A stretch of DNA of 38,763 bases from an uncultured Gammaproteobacteria bacterium (GCA_903876785.1 CAIRBI010000159.1:1-38763); one strand, 5' to 3'. Positions 11,471 to 22,742 are shown, numbered from the stretch's first letter. The notes: generated by a model not told the origin, from the letters alone. Program-made: numbers and translations.

Positions 11471-12716
11471 GTCTCCAAGCGTGGATATAGTCAGCGGTCT
11501 CGATACATCCCATTCGGCAGATCAGTTCAGCGGTCCTGATCTGCATGGCCACTTTGGTCGTTACGGCGGCGCATTTGTCGGTGAAACGCTGGTGGCGGCA
11601 GTCGAAGAGCTGGATCGGGTTTATCAGAAGCTCTCCAAGGACCCCGCCTTTTGGGCAGAGTACGACAAGGACCTCAAGCATTACGTCGGGCGCCCTTCGC
11701 CATTGTATTTCGCGGAGCGCCTGACCAAGCGCTACGGAGGCGCGAAGATAGTGCTGAAGCGCGAGGACCTCAACCATACCGGTGCTCACAAGATCAACAA
11801 TACTATCGGGCAAGCCCTGCTTGCCCGGTTTATGGGGAAGCCACGCATCATCGCGGAGACCGGGGCGGGGCAGCATGGTGTAGCCAGTGCCACGGTTGCT
11901 GCACGTCTGGGGCTCGAGTGTCACGTCTACATGGGGGTCGACGATATCAAGCGTCAGTCTGCCAATGTCTACCGCATGAAGCTACTGGGAGCCAATGTGA
12001 TAGCTGTGGAGTCCGGTTCCCGTACCCTAAAGGATGCATTGAATGAGGCGCTGCGTGACTGGGCGACCAACGTGGATAACACCTATTACATTATCGGCAC
12101 AGCAGCCGGCCCCCATCCCTATCCTAGGATGGTGCGGGATTTTCAGGCGATTATCGGTCGTGAAGCCAGAGCCCAGTCCCTGGAGGATTTCGGCCGGTTG
12201 CCCGACGCGCTGGTAGCCTGTGTAGGCGGTGGTTCCAACGCCATCGGACTATTTCATCCCTTCCTGCGTGACGAGGGAGTGGCAATGTACGGGGCCGAGG
12301 CAGGTGGTGAGGGCTTGGAGACTGGTCGTCATGCCGCGTCATTGAGCGCTGGCCGTCCCGGTGTTCTGCATGGCAACAGGACCTATTTGATGACCGACGA
12401 TGCTGGTCAGATCGTTGAAACCCATTCGGTTTCTGCAGGTCTGGACTACCCGGGTGTAGGTCCGGAGCATGCGTGGCTGAAGGATATTGGACGCGTGAAT
12501 TATGTGCCGGTGACCGACCAGGATGCGCTGACGGCGTTCCGCGAGTTGACCCGGTTGGAGGGCATCATTCCCGCTATCGAGTCCAGTCATGCTGTTGCAT
12601 GTGCTTGCAAACTGGCTGCTGAAATGTCTCCGGATCAGTTCATCGTTGTCAACCTGTCCGGTCGAGGTGACAAGGATATACAAACTATCGCGGCCATTGA
12701 CGGCATCACCATATAA
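11451..12716 (+). CDS. trpB: Tryptophan synthase beta chain
   Basis: 421 aa: [62 protein letters not shown]. Overlaps the trpF 3' end by about 20 nt (GTG at 11463 is an alternative start). Confidence 0.96.
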   Translation: MRYTVSKSPSVDIVSGLDTSHSADQFSGPDLHGHFGRYGGAFVGETLVAAVEELDRVYQKLSKDPAFWAEYDKDLKHYVGRPSPLYFAERLTKRYGGAKIVLKREDLNHTGAHKINNTIGQALLARFMGKPRIIAETGAGQHGVASATVAARLGLECHVYMGVDDIKRQSANVYRMKLLGANVIAVESGSRTLKDALNEALRDWATNVDNTYYIIGTAAGPHPYPRMVRDFQAIIGREARAQSLEDFGRLPDALVACVGGGSNAIGLFHPFLRDEGVAMYGAEAGGEGLETGRHAASLSAGRPGVLHGNRTYLMTDDAGQIVETHSVSAGLDYPGVGPEHAWLKDIGRVNYVPVTDQDALTAFRELTRLEGIIPAIESSHAVACACKLAAEMSPDQFIVVNLSGRGDKDIQTIAAIDGITI

Positions 12717-12770
12717 ATATTGTCATACCAACACAGGCAAATATTGCTGCAGGAAAAGGGTCGGAAATTC

Positions 12771-13592
12771 ATGAGCCGTATCAGTAAGACGATCGCCGGA
12801 TTGCAGGCGCAAAACAAGAAGGTGCTGATTCCCTATCTGGTCGCGGGTGATCCGCAAAAAGGGCTTACTGTGGACCTCATGCACGCACTGGTGCGTGCCG
12901 GTGCTCATATCATCGAGCTCGGTATTCCCTTCAGCGATCCTTCTTCCGATGGGGCCGTGATACAGCTTGGTGTAGAGCGCGCGTTGCGGCAAGGTACTAC
13001 ATTGTCCGACGTTCTGGAGATGGTGAGCGAGTTCCGTCGTAGAGACAAGCAGACACCCGTCGTGCTCATGGGGTACCTGAACCCTATTGAAATCATGGGT
13101 TACGGAAACTTCGCGTCGGCTGCCGCTGCCGCGGACGTTGACGGAGTGCTGATCGTCGATCTGCCTGCTTATGAGTGTGAGGAATTGTTCGGCGCCGTGC
13201 GCCCGCTCGGGATCGACACCATATTCCTGATTGCCCCGACCACCACGCAAGAGCGTACGGCCGCCATTTGCGCCAATTCCACCGGGTATCTGTATTACGT
13301 CTCCCTGAAGGGGGTGACAGGCGCTGCCATTCGTGACAAGGGTGAAGTGGCTGACAAGATTGCCCACCTGCGCTCCGAAACCAATCTTCCCATTGTTGTG
13401 GGTTTCGGCATCAAGGATGCGCAGTCTGCCTGTGAAATGGCCGCCATCAGTGACGGTGTTATAGTGGGTAGCGCTTTAGTGGAGAGAATTGGCTTGCTGC
13501 CGACCCAAGGGGCCTGCTCAAGTGCGCGGCTGGACGACGCCGTGGCGGTGATTTTCTCTATCAACGAGGCGTTGCAAAACCTTAATAACTGA
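12771..13592 (+). CDS. trpA: Tryptophan synthase alpha chain
   Basis: LIPYLVAGDPQKGLTVDLMHALVRAGAHIIELGIPFSDPSSDGAVIQ signature. ATG at 12771 follows AGGAAAAGGG and is preferred over the ORF-track start at 12720. Confidence 0.93.
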   Translation: MSRISKTIAGLQAQNKKVLIPYLVAGDPQKGLTVDLMHALVRAGAHIIELGIPFSDPSSDGAVIQLGVERALRQGTTLSDVLEMVSEFRRRDKQTPVVLMGYLNPIEIMGYGNFASAAAAADVDGVLIVDLPAYECEELFGAVRPLGIDTIFLIAPTTTQERTAAICANSTGYLYYVSLKGVTGAAIRDKGEVADKIAHLRSETNLPIVVGFGIKDAQSACEMAAISDGVIVGSALVERIGLLPTQGACSSARLDDAVAVIFSINEALQNLNN

Positions 13593-13658
13593 TTGTAACT
13601 TATTAATTTTAAAAAAGTTTAGTGACTATTGTCGGCATCCCATTATTAGGAACGTGAT

Positions 13659-14522
13659 ATGAGCTGGATTAACAAAATCCTCCCTTCCATTCGCAGCACG
13701 GGTGGCACAACGACCACCAAGCAGCGTGCCAGTGTGCCTGAAGGACTCTGGAAAAAATGTCCGCGTTGCGAAGCCGTGCTTTACCGGCCCGATCTGGAGC
13801 GCAATCTTGAGGTGTGCCCGAAGTGCAACCACCATCTGCGTATTACGGCTCGACGTCGCATTGAGCTCTTCCTGGACCCTGAAGGGCAGGTGGAACTGAA
13901 CAAAGATATGGAACCGGTAGATCTGCTCAAATTTCGTGATCTGAAGAAGTACAAGGACCGCCTCTCTGCCGCGCAGAAGAGCACCGGCGAGAAGGATGCG
14001 CTGATTGTCGTGCAGGGCCGCGTCAACGGCGTAGAGATGGTTGTTGCCGCTTTCGAGTTCGGTTTCATCGGCGGATCCATGGGGGCAGTAGTGGGTGAAA
14101 AGTTCACGCAGGCTGTGAACACCTGTATCGCCAACAAGCTTCCTTTGGTGTGTTTCTCTACCAGTGGCGGTGCTCGCATGCAGGAAGCGTTGATCTCTCT
14201 CATGCAGATGGCAAAGACCTCTGCCGCACTCGCGAGATTGCGTGAGAAGGGCCACCCTTATATTTCCGTGCTTGTTGATCCTGTTTATGGAGGCGTATCC
14301 GCCAGTCTGGCCATGCTTGGAGACATCAACATTGCCGAGCCCAACGCGCTGGTAGGTTTCACCGGCCCCGATGTGATCCGTCAGACTGTCCGCGTGAAAT
14401 TGCCGGAAGGCTTTCAGCGCAGTGAGTTTCTTCTGGAGCACGGTGCGATCGACATGATTGTGCATCGCAAGGACATGCGCGAGCGCGTTGCTTCGCTTGC
14501 CGCCAAGCTGACTCATCGTTAA
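13659..14522 (+). CDS. accD: Acetyl-CoA carboxylase carboxyltransferase subunit beta
   Basis: 287 aa with N-terminal zinc ribbon [26 protein letters not shown], then [14 protein letters not shown] and [13 protein letters not shown]. Confidence 0.96.
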   Translation: MSWINKILPSIRSTGGTTTTKQRASVPEGLWKKCPRCEAVLYRPDLERNLEVCPKCNHHLRITARRRIELFLDPEGQVELNKDMEPVDLLKFRDLKKYKDRLSAAQKSTGEKDALIVVQGRVNGVEMVVAAFEFGFIGGSMGAVVGEKFTQAVNTCIANKLPLVCFSTSGGARMQEALISLMQMAKTSAALARLREKGHPYISVLVDPVYGGVSASLAMLGDINIAEPNALVGFTGPDVIRQTVRVKLPEGFQRSEFLLEHGAIDMIVHRKDMRERVASLAAKLTHR

Positions 14523-14614
14523 GGGCATTCGTCTCAACGACGGATATTGAAATTTTCCGGCCTGCTGAAGGCCGACTCGAGGCAAGACGTGATCTGCCGG
14601 GGCTGGCTTGCAGC

Positions 14615-15901
14615 GTGAATCTCTCCCAGTGGCTTGACACCATTCAGGCTTTGCATCCAAACGAGATCGATCTTGGACTGCAACGCATACGTGCTGTGGC
14701 CGCCAGGCTTGGCCTGACCAGACCTGCGCCGCTGGTGATCACGGTTGCCGGCACCAATGGCAAGGGCTCGACGGTCGCCATGCTGGAAGCCATTTTGAGC
14801 GCGGCTGCTTACCGGGTAGGAACCTACACGTCACCGCATCTGCTGGTTTTCAACGAGCGCATCCGTATCCTCGGCCTGATGGCGACAGATGAAGAGTTGT
14901 GTGACAGCTTCGCATTGATTGAGGCACGCCGTGGCGATATTTCACTGACCTATTTCGAGTTCAGTACCTTGGCAGGATTGATGCTCATGGAGAAGGCGGG
15001 GCTTGATGTTGCCGTGCTGGAGGTCGGGTTGGGCGGGCGCCTCGATGCCGTGAACATGGTCGATGCCGATCTTACCATCGTCACCAGCATTGGACTGGAC
15101 CATCAGGATTGGCTTGGCGATAACCGCGAAGACATCGGTCGCGAGAAGGCAGGGGTTTTCAGGTCAGGCGTACCGGCGGTGAGTGGCGATGAAGACACTC
15201 CCCAGAGTATTGTGCAGGCCGCGTCGCGTCTCGGTGCTCCTCTGTATCGGCAGGGTACTGATTTCGGTTTCACTGCACAGGCTGAGAGCTGGCTCTGGTG
15301 GGGCCAGGACAAAAATGGCGCCAAGGTGACGCTGCAGGATTTGCCGATGCCACCACTTGATCTGATCAATGCGGCGACGGTCCTGCAGGCACTGGCCCTG
15401 CAACGGCTCCCAGTAGCCGAGACTGCGATCGCAGCGGGTCTCGAGACGGTGGGCCTGGCTGGACGTTTTCAGGCACTGCGGGATCCGCAGCAGGGAGTCG
15501 CAGTGCGTGTCGATGTCGCACACAATCCGCATGCGGCTGTGCTGCTGGCAGAAAAGCTGGCTGCTTTGCGCGACAGGGGAGAACTGCGGGGACAGGTGCG
15601 TGCTGTTCTGGCGATGATGGCGGACAAGGATCAGCCTGGTTTCTACGGCGTCTTAGAATCTGCCGTCGACATTTGGTATATTGCGGCATTCGCGCAACCC
15701 CGCTGTCTGGCTGCCCAAAGTCTTTACGATCGATTGCATGCAGTGGGAGCTAACGTGAGTGGACCATACGGAACAGTGGCGGCGGCATACATTCAGGCAT
15801 GTGCACAGGCGGGGCCGGATGATCTGGTCCTGGTGACCGGATCGTTCGGCACCGTGGCCGATGTGTTGCAATACATCGCGAGTATCGAATCAAATTCATA
15901 A
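14615..15901 (+). CDS. folC: Bifunctional folylpolyglutamate / dihydrofolate synthase
   Basis: VTVAGTNGKGSTVAMLEAIL, YTSPHLLVFNERI, EVGLGGRLDAVN. GTG start. Confidence 0.93.
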   Translation: MNLSQWLDTIQALHPNEIDLGLQRIRAVAARLGLTRPAPLVITVAGTNGKGSTVAMLEAILSAAAYRVGTYTSPHLLVFNERIRILGLMATDEELCDSFALIEARRGDISLTYFEFSTLAGLMLMEKAGLDVAVLEVGLGGRLDAVNMVDADLTIVTSIGLDHQDWLGDNREDIGREKAGVFRSGVPAVSGDEDTPQSIVQAASRLGAPLYRQGTDFGFTAQAESWLWWGQDKNGAKVTLQDLPMPPLDLINAATVLQALALQRLPVAETAIAAGLETVGLAGRFQALRDPQQGVAVRVDVAHNPHAAVLLAEKLAALRDRGELRGQVRAVLAMMADKDQPGFYGVLESAVDIWYIAAFAQPRCLAAQSLYDRLHAVGANVSGPYGTVAAAYIQACAQAGPDDLVLVTGSFGTVADVLQYIASIESNS

Positions 15902-15904
15902 TGG

Positions 15905-16588
15905 TTGTCACGGACCTCGGTTCGCGCACCGCCACCACACAGGGGCAGCACTGGCTTGGACCAGAACACTAAACAGAGAATCGTCGGCAGTGGGGTGATA
16001 CTGGTCGTCGCCGTCGTTCTGCTGCCAGTCCTGTTCGACGGTCAGGGCAGTTACGATATGCCGCTGGAGAGTCGCATTCCTGCTCCGCTTGCGTTTCCTG
16101 AGCCTCCGCGAATCGTGCCAGAACGCCCCGTGGTTATTGCCGATACCGACCAGATTCGCGTCGACGCAGTTGCGTCCCCCGATCTACCCATCGCAGCACC
16201 CCAGTCGACGCCTGTGTCGGCCTCTCAAGATACGAGTGCGCCCTCGGTCGTGGTCCCAGCGGCCGCGGTTATCGCCGCGGTGACTGAACCGGCTGTGCTA
16301 CCTCCCGTGGAAGCGCCAAAACTGGACAATGCCGGTCTGCCGGAAGGGTGGAGCGTGCGTCTGGGTTCCTTCTCCAGCGCGGCCAATGCCAGGAGTCTGG
16401 TGGAGCGGTTGCAGGCTCGGGGTCATCGAGCTTATTCGCGTGAGGTGCGAACCGAGCAGGGGACACTGACCGCCGTGTTCGTCGGCCCCGGAGTTGATCG
16501 CGCGGCGATGCAGCAATTGCAGCGGCAACTGCTTGATGAGTTTGAATTGTCCGGCATCGTCGTGCGTTACGAGATCGAGAGCCTATGA
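15905..16588 (+). CDS. SPOR-domain membrane protein, DedD-like (start uncertain)
   Basis: N-terminal TM (IVGSGVILVVAVVLLPVLF), proline/alanine-rich linker, C-terminal SPOR-like GWSVRLGSFSSAANARSLVERLQARGHRAY...VFVGPGVDRAAMQQLQRQL. Position between folC and cvpA fits dedD. Track start is TTG; another TTG at 15956 is plausible. Confidence 0.82.
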   Translation: MSRTSVRAPPPHRGSTGLDQNTKQRIVGSGVILVVAVVLLPVLFDGQGSYDMPLESRIPAPLAFPEPPRIVPERPVVIADTDQIRVDAVASPDLPIAAPQSTPVSASQDTSAPSVVVPAAAVIAAVTEPAVLPPVEAPKLDNAGLPEGWSVRLGSFSSAANARSLVERLQARGHRAYSREVRTEQGTLTAVFVGPGVDRAAMQQLQRQLLDEFELSGIVVRYEIESL

Positions 16589-16604
16589 GGAGCTTGAGCG
16601 TCTG

Positions 16605-17111
16605 ATGCATTGGGTCGATATAGCGATTCTGTTGATTACCTGCATTTCCTGCCTGTTGGGTTTGTGGCGTGGTTTTGTCCGCGAGGTAGTGTCACTGCTG
16701 GCGTGGATAGCGGCTCTGTTATTGGCGCGTGTCTACAGCGATGATCTCGCTCCGTCCCTCGGACGTTGGATCGAGGGGAGCGCAATGCAGCAGGTGTTTG
16801 CATTTGCACTCCTCTTCATGGCCACTTTGTTGACAGGGGCGCTGATCAACCATCTGGTTGCGAAACTTATCGATATGAGCGGACTGAAGTTGACTGACAG
16901 GCTGCTCGGAGGCGTGTTCGGGATCGCCAGGGGGGGGTTGATTGTCATGGTGTTTGTTTATTTCGGTGGCAGCTTTTTTGCGACCGAGCCCTGGTGGCAG
17001 GCTTCGCGTTTGATCCCGTATGGAGGCCAGTTGATAGAGATGTCGCGGATGTTTGTGACGGATATGCCCTTGCCGCAAACGCCTGTGCTGCCGACTTTTC
17101 GAGCGCTGTAG
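16605..17111 (+). CDS. cvpA: CvpA family membrane protein
   Basis: MHWVDIAILLITCISCLLGLWRGFVREVVSLLAWIAALLLARVY, multi-TM, located before purF. Start set to the ATG at 16605 rather than 16494. Confidence 0.88.
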   Translation: MHWVDIAILLITCISCLLGLWRGFVREVVSLLAWIAALLLARVYSDDLAPSLGRWIEGSAMQQVFAFALLFMATLLTGALINHLVAKLIDMSGLKLTDRLLGGVFGIARGGLIVMVFVYFGGSFFATEPWWQASRLIPYGGQLIEMSRMFVTDMPLPQTPVLPTFRAL

Positions 17112-17210
17112 CGCAGCCGTGTCGCTGGCCGGTCCGATCTGAGTTTTTTATGAGTAGTTGATATTGAGTGCCTTGGTTGTCAATTTGCGTGTCTTAACGG
17201 AGTGTGTTTC

Positions 17211-18683
17211 ATGTGCGGTTTAGTAGGTGTCGTTGGCAAATCTGATGTTGCTGTTTGTTTATATGACACATTGACGGTGTTGCAGCACAGGGGGCAGGAT
17301 GCGGCTGGCATTGCCACCAGTGACAAGGGGCGACTGAATCTGCGCAAGGACAATGGGCTGGTCAAAGACGTTTTTCGCACGCGGCACATGGAGCGTCTCG
17401 CAGGAAACATGGGGATCGGGCATGTGCGCTACCCAACCGCAGGCAGTTCCAGCCCCGCACTCGCACAACCCTTTTATGTGAATTCCCCTTATGGCCTGAG
17501 CCTGGCTCACAACGGCAATCTTACCAATGCGGCAGAACTGAGCCGCGATCTGTTCAGAGAAGATCTCCGCCACATCAACACCGATTCCGACTCTGAAGTC
17601 CTCCTCAACATCTTTGCTCATGAGTTGCAGCAACTGGCGAAGATGAAACCAGTTGCCGAGGACGTATTTACGGCGGTGCGCGGTGTGCATCGGCGCTGTC
17701 GTGGCGGATACGCGGCACTGGTGATGCTGGGTGGTTACGGCATCGTGGGGTTCCGCGACAAGCACGGCATCCGCCCACTGGTGTTCGGCAAGCGCGAACG
17801 CGATGGATTCACAGAGTACATGATGGCCTCTGAGAGCGTGGCGCTGGATTCCCAGGGCTTCACCCTGATTCGGGATGTCGCTCCCGGTGAGGCAGTCTAC
17901 GTGGATGTGCACGGAGATCTGCATACCCGCATCTGTGCCGGCCCGGCCGAATACACACCTTGCATCTTCGAACACGTCTATTTTGCGCGGCCGGATTCCC
18001 TGATGGACGGCATCTCTGTCTACAAGGCCCGTATGCGCATGGGGGAGAAGCTGGCCGACAAGGTCAAGCGTCTGCGCCCCGACCATGACATCGACGTGGT
18101 GATTCCCATCCCCGATACCAGCCGCACGTCGGCACTGGAACTGGCTAACCGCCTGGGCATCACGTACCGCGAGGGTTTTGTGAAGAATCGCTACATCGGC
18201 CGCACCTTCATCATGCCGGGTCAAAGCCAGCGCAAGAAGTCAGTGCGCCAGAAGCTCAATGCCATCGAGCTGGAGTTCAAGGGCAAGACGGTGCTGCTCG
18301 TCGATGACTCCATCGTGCGTGGCACGACTTGCAAGCAAATTATCCAGATGGCCCGTGATGCTGGTGCTGCCAAGGTGTATTTCGCCTCTGCCGCGCCTGC
18401 AGTGCGTTATCCGAACGTCTACGGCATTGACATGCCGGCGGCCAGTGAGCTGATCGCCCATGACCGGACTGACGAGCAGGTGCAGGAGTTGATCGGTGCC
18501 GACTGGCTGATCTTCCAGGATCTGGAGGACTTGATTGCCGCTTCCATGGAAGGCAACCCGGATATTCATCGTTTCGAGTGTTCTGTGTTCGATGGCAAAT
18601 ACATTACCGGCGACGTGGACGCGGCGTACCTGAAGAATCTGGAAGACAGCCGCAGCGAGGCCGCCAAGAAGGCCAGCAAGTAG
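17211..18683 (+). CDS. purF: Amidophosphoribosyltransferase
   Basis: Starts MCGLVGVVG (catalytic Cys after Met); [18 protein letters not shown]-binding [16 protein letters not shown] at 17211 chosen because the track start at 17202 would precede the nucleophile Cys. Confidence 0.96.
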   Translation: MCGLVGVVGKSDVAVCLYDTLTVLQHRGQDAAGIATSDKGRLNLRKDNGLVKDVFRTRHMERLAGNMGIGHVRYPTAGSSSPALAQPFYVNSPYGLSLAHNGNLTNAAELSRDLFREDLRHINTDSDSEVLLNIFAHELQQLAKMKPVAEDVFTAVRGVHRRCRGGYAALVMLGGYGIVGFRDKHGIRPLVFGKRERDGFTEYMMASESVALDSQGFTLIRDVAPGEAVYVDVHGDLHTRICAGPAEYTPCIFEHVYFARPDSLMDGISVYKARMRMGEKLADKVKRLRPDHDIDVVIPIPDTSRTSALELANRLGITYREGFVKNRYIGRTFIMPGQSQRKKSVRQKLNAIELEFKGKTVLLVDDSIVRGTTCKQIIQMARDAGAAKVYFASAAPAVRYPNVYGIDMPAASELIAHDRTDEQVQELIGADWLIFQDLEDLIAASMEGNPDIHRFECSVFDGKYITGDVDAAYLKNLEDSRSEAAKKASK

Positions 18684-18731
18684 CCACGTTTCTCACAGCG
18701 ACATCCGTTCAGGACAGGCAGAGGATATTCG

Positions 18732-19649
18732 ATGGACCAGCGAATTCAGGCGGCAGTGAACGAGATCGGCGCGGTCCTGCTGGGAAAGGAACGGCAGGTC
18801 AGGCTGGCTCTGTGTTGCCTGCTCTCCGGTGGCCATCTGCTGATTGAAGACTTGCTAGGCATGGGCAAGACGACTCTGGCCCACGCCCTGGCCCGCGTGT
18901 TCGGGCTGGACTTCAATCGTATTCAGTTCACCAGTGACCTGCTGCCCGCCGACATTCTGGGTGTCTCGATATTTGATCAGCAATCCGGGCGTTTCAGTTT
19001 TCATCCCGGGCCGATCTTCAGACAGATGATTCTAGCTGACGAGATCAATCGCACGACGCCGAAGACCCAAAGTGCACTTCTCGAAGCAATGGAGGAGGGG
19101 CAGGTCACGGTCGAAGGCGAAACCCGGCGTCTGCCGTCCCCGTTCTTTGTGATCGCCACGCAGAACCCCGTTAGCCTGGCTGGCACTTTTCCGCTTCCAG
19201 AATCGCAACTCGATCGCTTCCTGATGCGCATCGGCATTGGCTATCCGGACCCGCGTGCCGAGCGGCAGCTGCTTGAGACAGCAGGGGAGCGAGATCGTGG
19301 CGAGCTGGTCAGGCAGCATCTGAACGTCAACGATCTTGTAGAGATGCGCAAGGCAGCGGCCTCTGTGAGTCTCAGTCCCCAGCTTCTCGACTATATTCAG
19401 CGTTTGATTGCCCGCACCAGAGACAGCGACGACTTCCACTTTGGACTGTCTCCCCGTGGTGGCATCGCGGTGGTGCGTGCGACGCGTACCTGGGCGCTCA
19501 TGGAGGGGCGCCAACACGCCATTCCGGAGGACGTTCAGGCCGTGCTTCCCGCCGTCGTGGAGCACCGGCTGCGCTCTGGCTCTGACGGGGAAGGGCGCAG
19601 CGGGAACGCACTGGCGCAGCGCCTGCTCAGCGAGGTCGATGTTTTCTGA
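18732..19649 (+). CDS. MoxR-family AAA+ ATPase (cluster 1)
   Basis: Walker A LLGMGKTTLAHALA, RIQFTSDLLPADILG, Walker B MILADEINRTTPKTQSALLEAMEEGQVTVEGETRRLPSPFFVIATQNPV. Confidence 0.93.
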   Translation: MDQRIQAAVNEIGAVLLGKERQVRLALCCLLSGGHLLIEDLLGMGKTTLAHALARVFGLDFNRIQFTSDLLPADILGVSIFDQQSGRFSFHPGPIFRQMILADEINRTTPKTQSALLEAMEEGQVTVEGETRRLPSPFFVIATQNPVSLAGTFPLPESQLDRFLMRIGIGYPDPRAERQLLETAGERDRGELVRQHLNVNDLVEMRKAAASVSLSPQLLDYIQRLIARTRDSDDFHFGLSPRGGIAVVRATRTWALMEGRQHAIPEDVQAVLPAVVEHRLRSGSDGEGRSGNALAQRLLSEVDVF

Positions 19650-19656
19650 ACCGACC

Positions 19657-20658
19657 ATGAGCCCTGTCAACACCGTCAGTTTCTGGTTTTCGAAACGAGT
19701 CCAACGCTGGCTCGCCAGGAATGTGCCCGCCGTAAGCACGGCGACCCTGCATCGCCGGAACATCTTCATCCTGCCCACCGCCCACGGGCTCCTCTACGTG
19801 GCAGCGACCACGTTGATTTTCATTACCGCCATCAACTATGTGCTCAGTCTGGCCTTTGGTCTGGCTTTTCTAATGGTGAGTCTTTTCATCCTTTGCATCC
19901 TTCACACTTTTCGGAATCTTCAGCACCTGACGGTGAAAGGGATCGGGGGTGACTCGGTATTCGCGGGGGAAGAAGCCAGCTTTACCGTGTTGTTGCAGCG
20001 TCAGTCCGGACGTATGCATGAGGCTCTTGAGCTGAGCTTCCCCAAGGGCTTGCTCACCCGCGCCGATCTTATCGAGGGCGCACAGTTACGCGTCAATGTG
20101 TATCTGCAGACAAAGCATCGTGGGGTCCTGAAGGCGCCGCGACTGCTGGTGCAGACGCGCTTTCCTCTGGGACTCTGGCGGGCCTGGTCGATGCTGGATC
20201 TGGATATGTGCTGCCTTGTATATCCAACGCCTGTCGCGTGTTCTCTTCCAGAGGCGGTGAGCCATTCCGGCGGAGGCAAAGGCAGCAGCACTCAGCCCGG
20301 AGGCGACGATTTTCACGGCCTGCGCAACTTTCAGCCCGGCGATTCGCTGAAACAGGTGGCTTGGAAAAACCTGGCCCGCGGTCAGGGGCTCAAGGTCAAA
20401 CAGTTTGTCGACAGTAGTGACGACAGGTTCATGCTGGACTGGGCCATGTTTGCGGGATTCGATGCCGAGGGTCGACTGTCCCGACTCTGTTACTGGGTGC
20501 TGAAGCTGGCGCGCAGTGATGTTGATTATGGTCTGAATATCCCTGGCGTGGTGATCCAGCCTGGCCGTGGTGACGCGCATCGCCATCGCCTGCTGAGCGC
20601 ACTGGCTCTCTGGCAGCAGTTGCAGCACATTGAAAGCGCGACCGGAGACGCCTTGTAA
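19657..20658 (+). CDS. DUF58 domain protein (cluster 1)
   Basis: Two N-terminal TM stretches, RFPLGLWRAWS, DDFHGLRNFQPGDSLKQVAWKNLARGQGLKVKQF. ATG at 19657 preferred over the track start at 19408, which lies inside moxR. Confidence 0.88.
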   Translation: MSPVNTVSFWFSKRVQRWLARNVPAVSTATLHRRNIFILPTAHGLLYVAATTLIFITAINYVLSLAFGLAFLMVSLFILCILHTFRNLQHLTVKGIGGDSVFAGEEASFTVLLQRQSGRMHEALELSFPKGLLTRADLIEGAQLRVNVYLQTKHRGVLKAPRLLVQTRFPLGLWRAWSMLDLDMCCLVYPTPVACSLPEAVSHSGGGKGSSTQPGGDDFHGLRNFQPGDSLKQVAWKNLARGQGLKVKQFVDSSDDRFMLDWAMFAGFDAEGRLSRLCYWVLKLARSDVDYGLNIPGVVIQPGRGDAHRHRLLSALALWQQLQHIESATGDAL

Positions 20659-22727
20659 TGGATGTCAATTACCAGATCCCTCGACTTGCCCTGCTGTGGG
20701 TACTGGCGGCGTTGCTGCTGGTGATCTTGCCGGGCATGCTGCGCCTGCCGCTGTGGATCTTGTTGCTGGTTCTCGGTTGCATGGGCTGGCGCTTGCTGAT
20801 CTTCGCCGGGCGCGCCAGCTATCCGGGTAAACTGGTGAAGGCGCTGATTGTCTTCACCGCGCTGCCGTTGACGGTGCTGCAGTTCAGGACGCAGGGAGTA
20901 GGGCTGGATGCGGCCGTTTGTCTGCTGATTCTGGGGGTGGTGTTCAAGCTTCTGGAGATGCAGTACAAGCGCGACATTGTGATTGTCATCGTGCTCGCGT
21001 ACGTGCTCACGATGATTGGCTTCATTTACTCGCAGACTATTCCGAGCGGCCTGCATGCCGTGTTGGCGGTGGCCGTCATCACAGGCGCGCTGGTGTCACT
21101 TAACCGCGACAATGCCCGCAACAATTTCCGGAACAACGCCCGGCTTGCCGCCCAGTTGGTGCTGCAAAGCATTCCTCTTACCCTGGCCTTGTTCATCCTG
21201 GTGCCCAGAATCGCGCCGTTGTGGACCATGCCACTGCCGGTACCGTCCAGCACGACCGGTGTGACGGACGAAATGACACCTGGCGATATCAGCAGCCTTG
21301 GGCGTTCAGCAGAGTTGGCCTTTCGGGTCAGTTTCGACGGTGAGGCACCTTCTCACGACAGACTCTACTGGCGCGGGCTGGTGCTGGATTTTTTCGATGG
21401 CAGGACCTGGCATCGCAGTGGAAGCACGTTTCTCGATTACGGCATGATCAGGCGCTACCCCAGCGAGAATCGCGGAGTTCCCCAGGGGGACCCCGTCGCC
21501 TATGACGTCATCATGGAGCCCACACAGCAGACTTGGGTTTATGGCATGCAACTCGCAGAAGTCACCGCTGGCGAGATTGTGCAGGATCGCAATTACTCCC
21601 TGCACACGGCGACACCGATTACACAGCGCCTGCGCTATCAACTGCGCTCCTGGAGTGCCTTTCATACCGACCTGGAACTGCCTCGCGCCCTGCGTTCGCG
21701 TGCGCTGCAGATGCCTGAGGAAGACAGCAATACGCAAAGTGCCGCGCTGGCTCGCGAATTGCGGGCAGCGTCAGCGGATGATATGGACTACGTTACGCGG
21801 GTCCTGCGCCACTACCGAGAGCAGCCTTTCTTCTACACCTTGAATCCTCCGCTGCTGGGCGAAGCGAGTATCGACGAATTCCTGTTTCAGACGCGCGAGG
21901 GCTTCTGCGAGCACTATGCCGGCAGCTTCGTCTACCTGATGCGTGCAGTTGGAATTCCCGCAAGGGTCGTGGTCGGATATCACGGAGGCGAATACAACCG
22001 CTTCGAAGATTACACCATGGTCTATCAGTACAATGCCCATGCCTGGGCGGAGGTCTGGTTCGAGGGGGAAGGGTGGGTGAGGTTCGACCCGACAGGCGCC
22101 GTGGCCCCGGAACGCATAAGCCAGGGCGTGGAGGCCGTGTTCGCCAATCAACCCGGTTTCATGGAAGATTCGGGGTTTTCCATGATGCGCTTTCGAGATA
22201 CGCAGTGGCTGAATACGTTGCGTCTGCGTCTGGATGCTATCGACTACGCATGGAATCGCTGGGTAGTGAGCTATGACCAGGATCTGCAACTGGAATTTCT
22301 CGAGGACCTGTTTGGCGAAAATGCCCGCTCGTCCCTGCTGTGGGCGCTGGGGATGTCCACGGCGCTGATCTTCTCGGTAGCGGCTTTCTTTCTGTTGCGT
22401 GGCGGGCAACGGCAGCTGCGCGATCCTGCCACCCGTGGCTATCTGGCACTGGCGGCCGATCTGGCGGCCATGGGGCTGCCGCGCCGCACGGGAGAGGGGC
22501 CGCTGGACTATTGCGCGCGCGTCAGTGCGGAGCGTCCGGAACTGGCTGAGTCCATGCAGAGCGTAACCATGCTTTATGTGCAGTTGTGTTATGGCGAGCA
22601 GGGAGTCGGCAGCGAGCAATTGCGCCAGGAGTTCAGGATGACGTTGCAGACTCTGCGACTGCGAGTGCTATCACGTGCCCGGCGCGCAGGCCTGGTAGCT
22701 GTGTCAGCCTTCAGCAGGCAGCGGTGA
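20658..22727 (+). CDS. TgpA-like membrane transglutaminase (DUF3488 + transglutaminase core)
   Basis: N-terminal multi-TM region; transglutaminase core TREGFCEHYAGSFVYLMRAVGIPARVVVGYHGG ... NAHAWAEVWFEGEGWVRFDPTGAV gives a Cys-His-Asp triad; C-terminal TM. ATG overlaps the DUF58 stop (TAATG). Confidence 0.92.
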   Translation: MDVNYQIPRLALLWVLAALLLVILPGMLRLPLWILLLVLGCMGWRLLIFAGRASYPGKLVKALIVFTALPLTVLQFRTQGVGLDAAVCLLILGVVFKLLEMQYKRDIVIVIVLAYVLTMIGFIYSQTIPSGLHAVLAVAVITGALVSLNRDNARNNFRNNARLAAQLVLQSIPLTLALFILVPRIAPLWTMPLPVPSSTTGVTDEMTPGDISSLGRSAELAFRVSFDGEAPSHDRLYWRGLVLDFFDGRTWHRSGSTFLDYGMIRRYPSENRGVPQGDPVAYDVIMEPTQQTWVYGMQLAEVTAGEIVQDRNYSLHTATPITQRLRYQLRSWSAFHTDLELPRALRSRALQMPEEDSNTQSAALARELRAASADDMDYVTRVLRHYREQPFFYTLNPPLLGEASIDEFLFQTREGFCEHYAGSFVYLMRAVGIPARVVVGYHGGEYNRFEDYTMVYQYNAHAWAEVWFEGEGWVRFDPTGAVAPERISQGVEAVFANQPGFMEDSGFSMMRFRDTQWLNTLRLRLDAIDYAWNRWVVSYDQDLQLEFLEDLFGENARSSLLWALGMSTALIFSVAAFFLLRGGQRQLRDPATRGYLALAADLAAMGLPRRTGEGPLDYCARVSAERPELAESMQSVTMLYVQLCYGEQGVGSEQLRQEFRMTLQTLRLRVLSRARRAGLVAVSAFSRQR

Positions 22728-22742
22728 TGAACCAGCGCCGCT

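Noticed and set aside
13626-14660. 344 aa minus-strand ORF antisense to accD
   Set aside because: No recognisable domain; accD on + is strongly supported. Long antisense ORFs are expected in GC-rich coding DNA.
17259-18224. 321 aa minus-strand ORF antisense to purF
   Set aside because: His/Gln-rich shadow sequence with no domain; purF is certain on +.
21771-22619. 282 aa minus-strand ORF antisense to the transglutaminase gene
   Set aside because: No domain; sense frame contains the transglutaminase catalytic motifs.
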